A stretch of DNA of 18,173 nt, from assembly GCA_026990045.1 (NCBI GenBank), contig JALSIK010000217.1, positions 1-18,173 on the forward strand. Direction: 5' to 3'. Made by a program: the position numbers and the translations under genes. The stretch is from Chromatiales bacterium (GTDB lineage: Bacteria > Pseudomonadota > Gammaproteobacteria > CAMYNG01). Shown here one piece after another: positions 17,656 to 18,173 of the stretch (its first letter is position 1; each line of letters starts with the position of its first letter). Under the pieces are notes generated by a model. The model saw only the letters and a list, made by a program, of their open reading frames with translations. It ran no database searches and had not been told where the DNA came from.

Positions 17656-18173
17656 TCAGTGCGGCCGGATGGGGTTCTTTTCCCCGTCCTTGGCCGGCTC
17701 CTGCTTGCCGCCCACCATGGCCCCGGCCAGGGGCTGGGGCTTGGACACCAGTGCCAGCTCCAGGACCTCGTCGATCCACTTGACCGGCCGGATTTCCACA
17801 TCCTGGCGGATATTTTCCGGGATCTCCTCCAGGTCGCGGCGGTTTTCCTCCGGGATGATCACCGTGGTGATGCCGCCGCGGTGGGCCGCCAGCAGCTTCT
17901 CCTTGAGTCCGCCGATGGGCAGGACCTCGCCGCGCAGGGTGATCTCGCCGGTCATGGCCACGGTGGACCTGACCGGGATCCCGGTCAGGGCCGAGACCAG
18001 GGCGGTGCACATGCCGATGCCCGCCGAGGGGCCGTCCTTGGGAATGGCGCCCTCGGGCACGTGGACGTGGATGTCGGTCTTCTCGAACACCTCGGGCTCG
18101 ATGCCCAGCACCTCCGAGCGGCTGCGCACCACGGTGAGCGCGGCCTGGATGGACTCCTTCATCACGTCGCCCA
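17656..18173 (-). CDS. lon: Lon ATP-dependent protease, C-terminal part
   Basis: Lon is a cytoplasmic AAA+ protease that degrades misfolded and regulatory proteins. Only the last 171 residues are in the window; the gene runs off the right end. What is visible is most of the S16 protease domain: GDVMKESIQAALTVVRSR, the catalytic Ser in PKDGPSAGIGM, then MTGEITLRGEVLPIGGLKEKLLAAHRGG with the catalytic Lys, and VIIPEENRRDLEEIPENI. The C-terminal tail after WIDEVLELAL (about 30 residues, ending KNPIRPH) is polar, as in other gammaproteobacterial Lon. The Ser-Lys dyad appears intact. It is followed by hupB, the usual neighbour. Confidence 0.97.
   Translation of the reverse strand, partial: GDVMKESIQAALTVVRSRSEVLGIEPEVFEKTDIHVHVPEGAIPKDGPSAGIGMCTALVSALTGIPVRSTVAMTGEITLRGEVLPIGGLKEKLLAAHRGGITTVIIPEENRRDLEEIPENIRQDVEIRPVKWIDEVLELALVSKPQPLAGAMVGGKQEPAKDGEKNPIRPH

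Overview
The window is a chromosomal segment of a very GC-rich gammaproteobacterium. The evidence is gene content and order: lon-hupB-tRNA-Val-tRNA-Asp-ppiD, then fabI, a peptide ABC importer, mltD, a YafS-like methyltransferase, rnhA and dnaQ. From memory this is the same order as Pseudomonas aeruginosa PA1803 (lon) to PA1816 (dnaQ). The codon use and the amount of intergenic repeat DNA would also fit a Chromatiales/Ectothiorhodospiraceae-type organism. I cannot name the genus.

Layout. Positions 1-1860 are an accessory, less GC-rich edge. They hold the 5' part of an unrecognised exported protein (minus strand, running off the left end), a decayed IS5-family transposase, a decayed IS1595-family transposase, and a 151-bp element made of five back-to-back hairpins with 15-bp terminal inverted repeats. 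From 1866 on, the DNA is dense conserved core. dnaQ, rnhA and a methyltransferase form a minus-strand operon diverging from mltD (plus). mltD converges on a four-gene minus-strand peptide-transporter operon (SBP, permease, permease, fused double ATPase; 12399 down to 5658) that diverges from fabI (plus). fabI converges on the minus-strand pair ppiD plus a dicarboxylate/amino-acid symporter. At the right end are tRNA-Asp(GTC), tRNA-Val(TAC), hupB and the 3' end of lon, all minus strand.

Functions. DnaQ and RNase HI serve replication fidelity and RNA-DNA hybrid removal. MltD remodels murein. The importer is YejABEF/Npp-like in layout. FabI makes fatty acids. PpiD, Lon and HU are an envelope chaperone, a protease and a nucleoid protein.

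Most unusual content. There is a strictly phased array of 13 heptamers (CAGANNN, then inverted NNNTCTG complements) at 5624-5714, which supplies the last 17 codons of the ATPase gene; a three-unit copy lies at 13502-13522, so both convergent gene ends carry it. The five-hairpin MITE-like element abuts dnaQ. A strong promoter precedes an intrinsic terminator in the hupB leader. mltD appears to have a leaderless promoter. The permease and SBP of the importer are enlarged. No wholly new multi-gene system is evident; the novelty lies in the repeats and the left edge.
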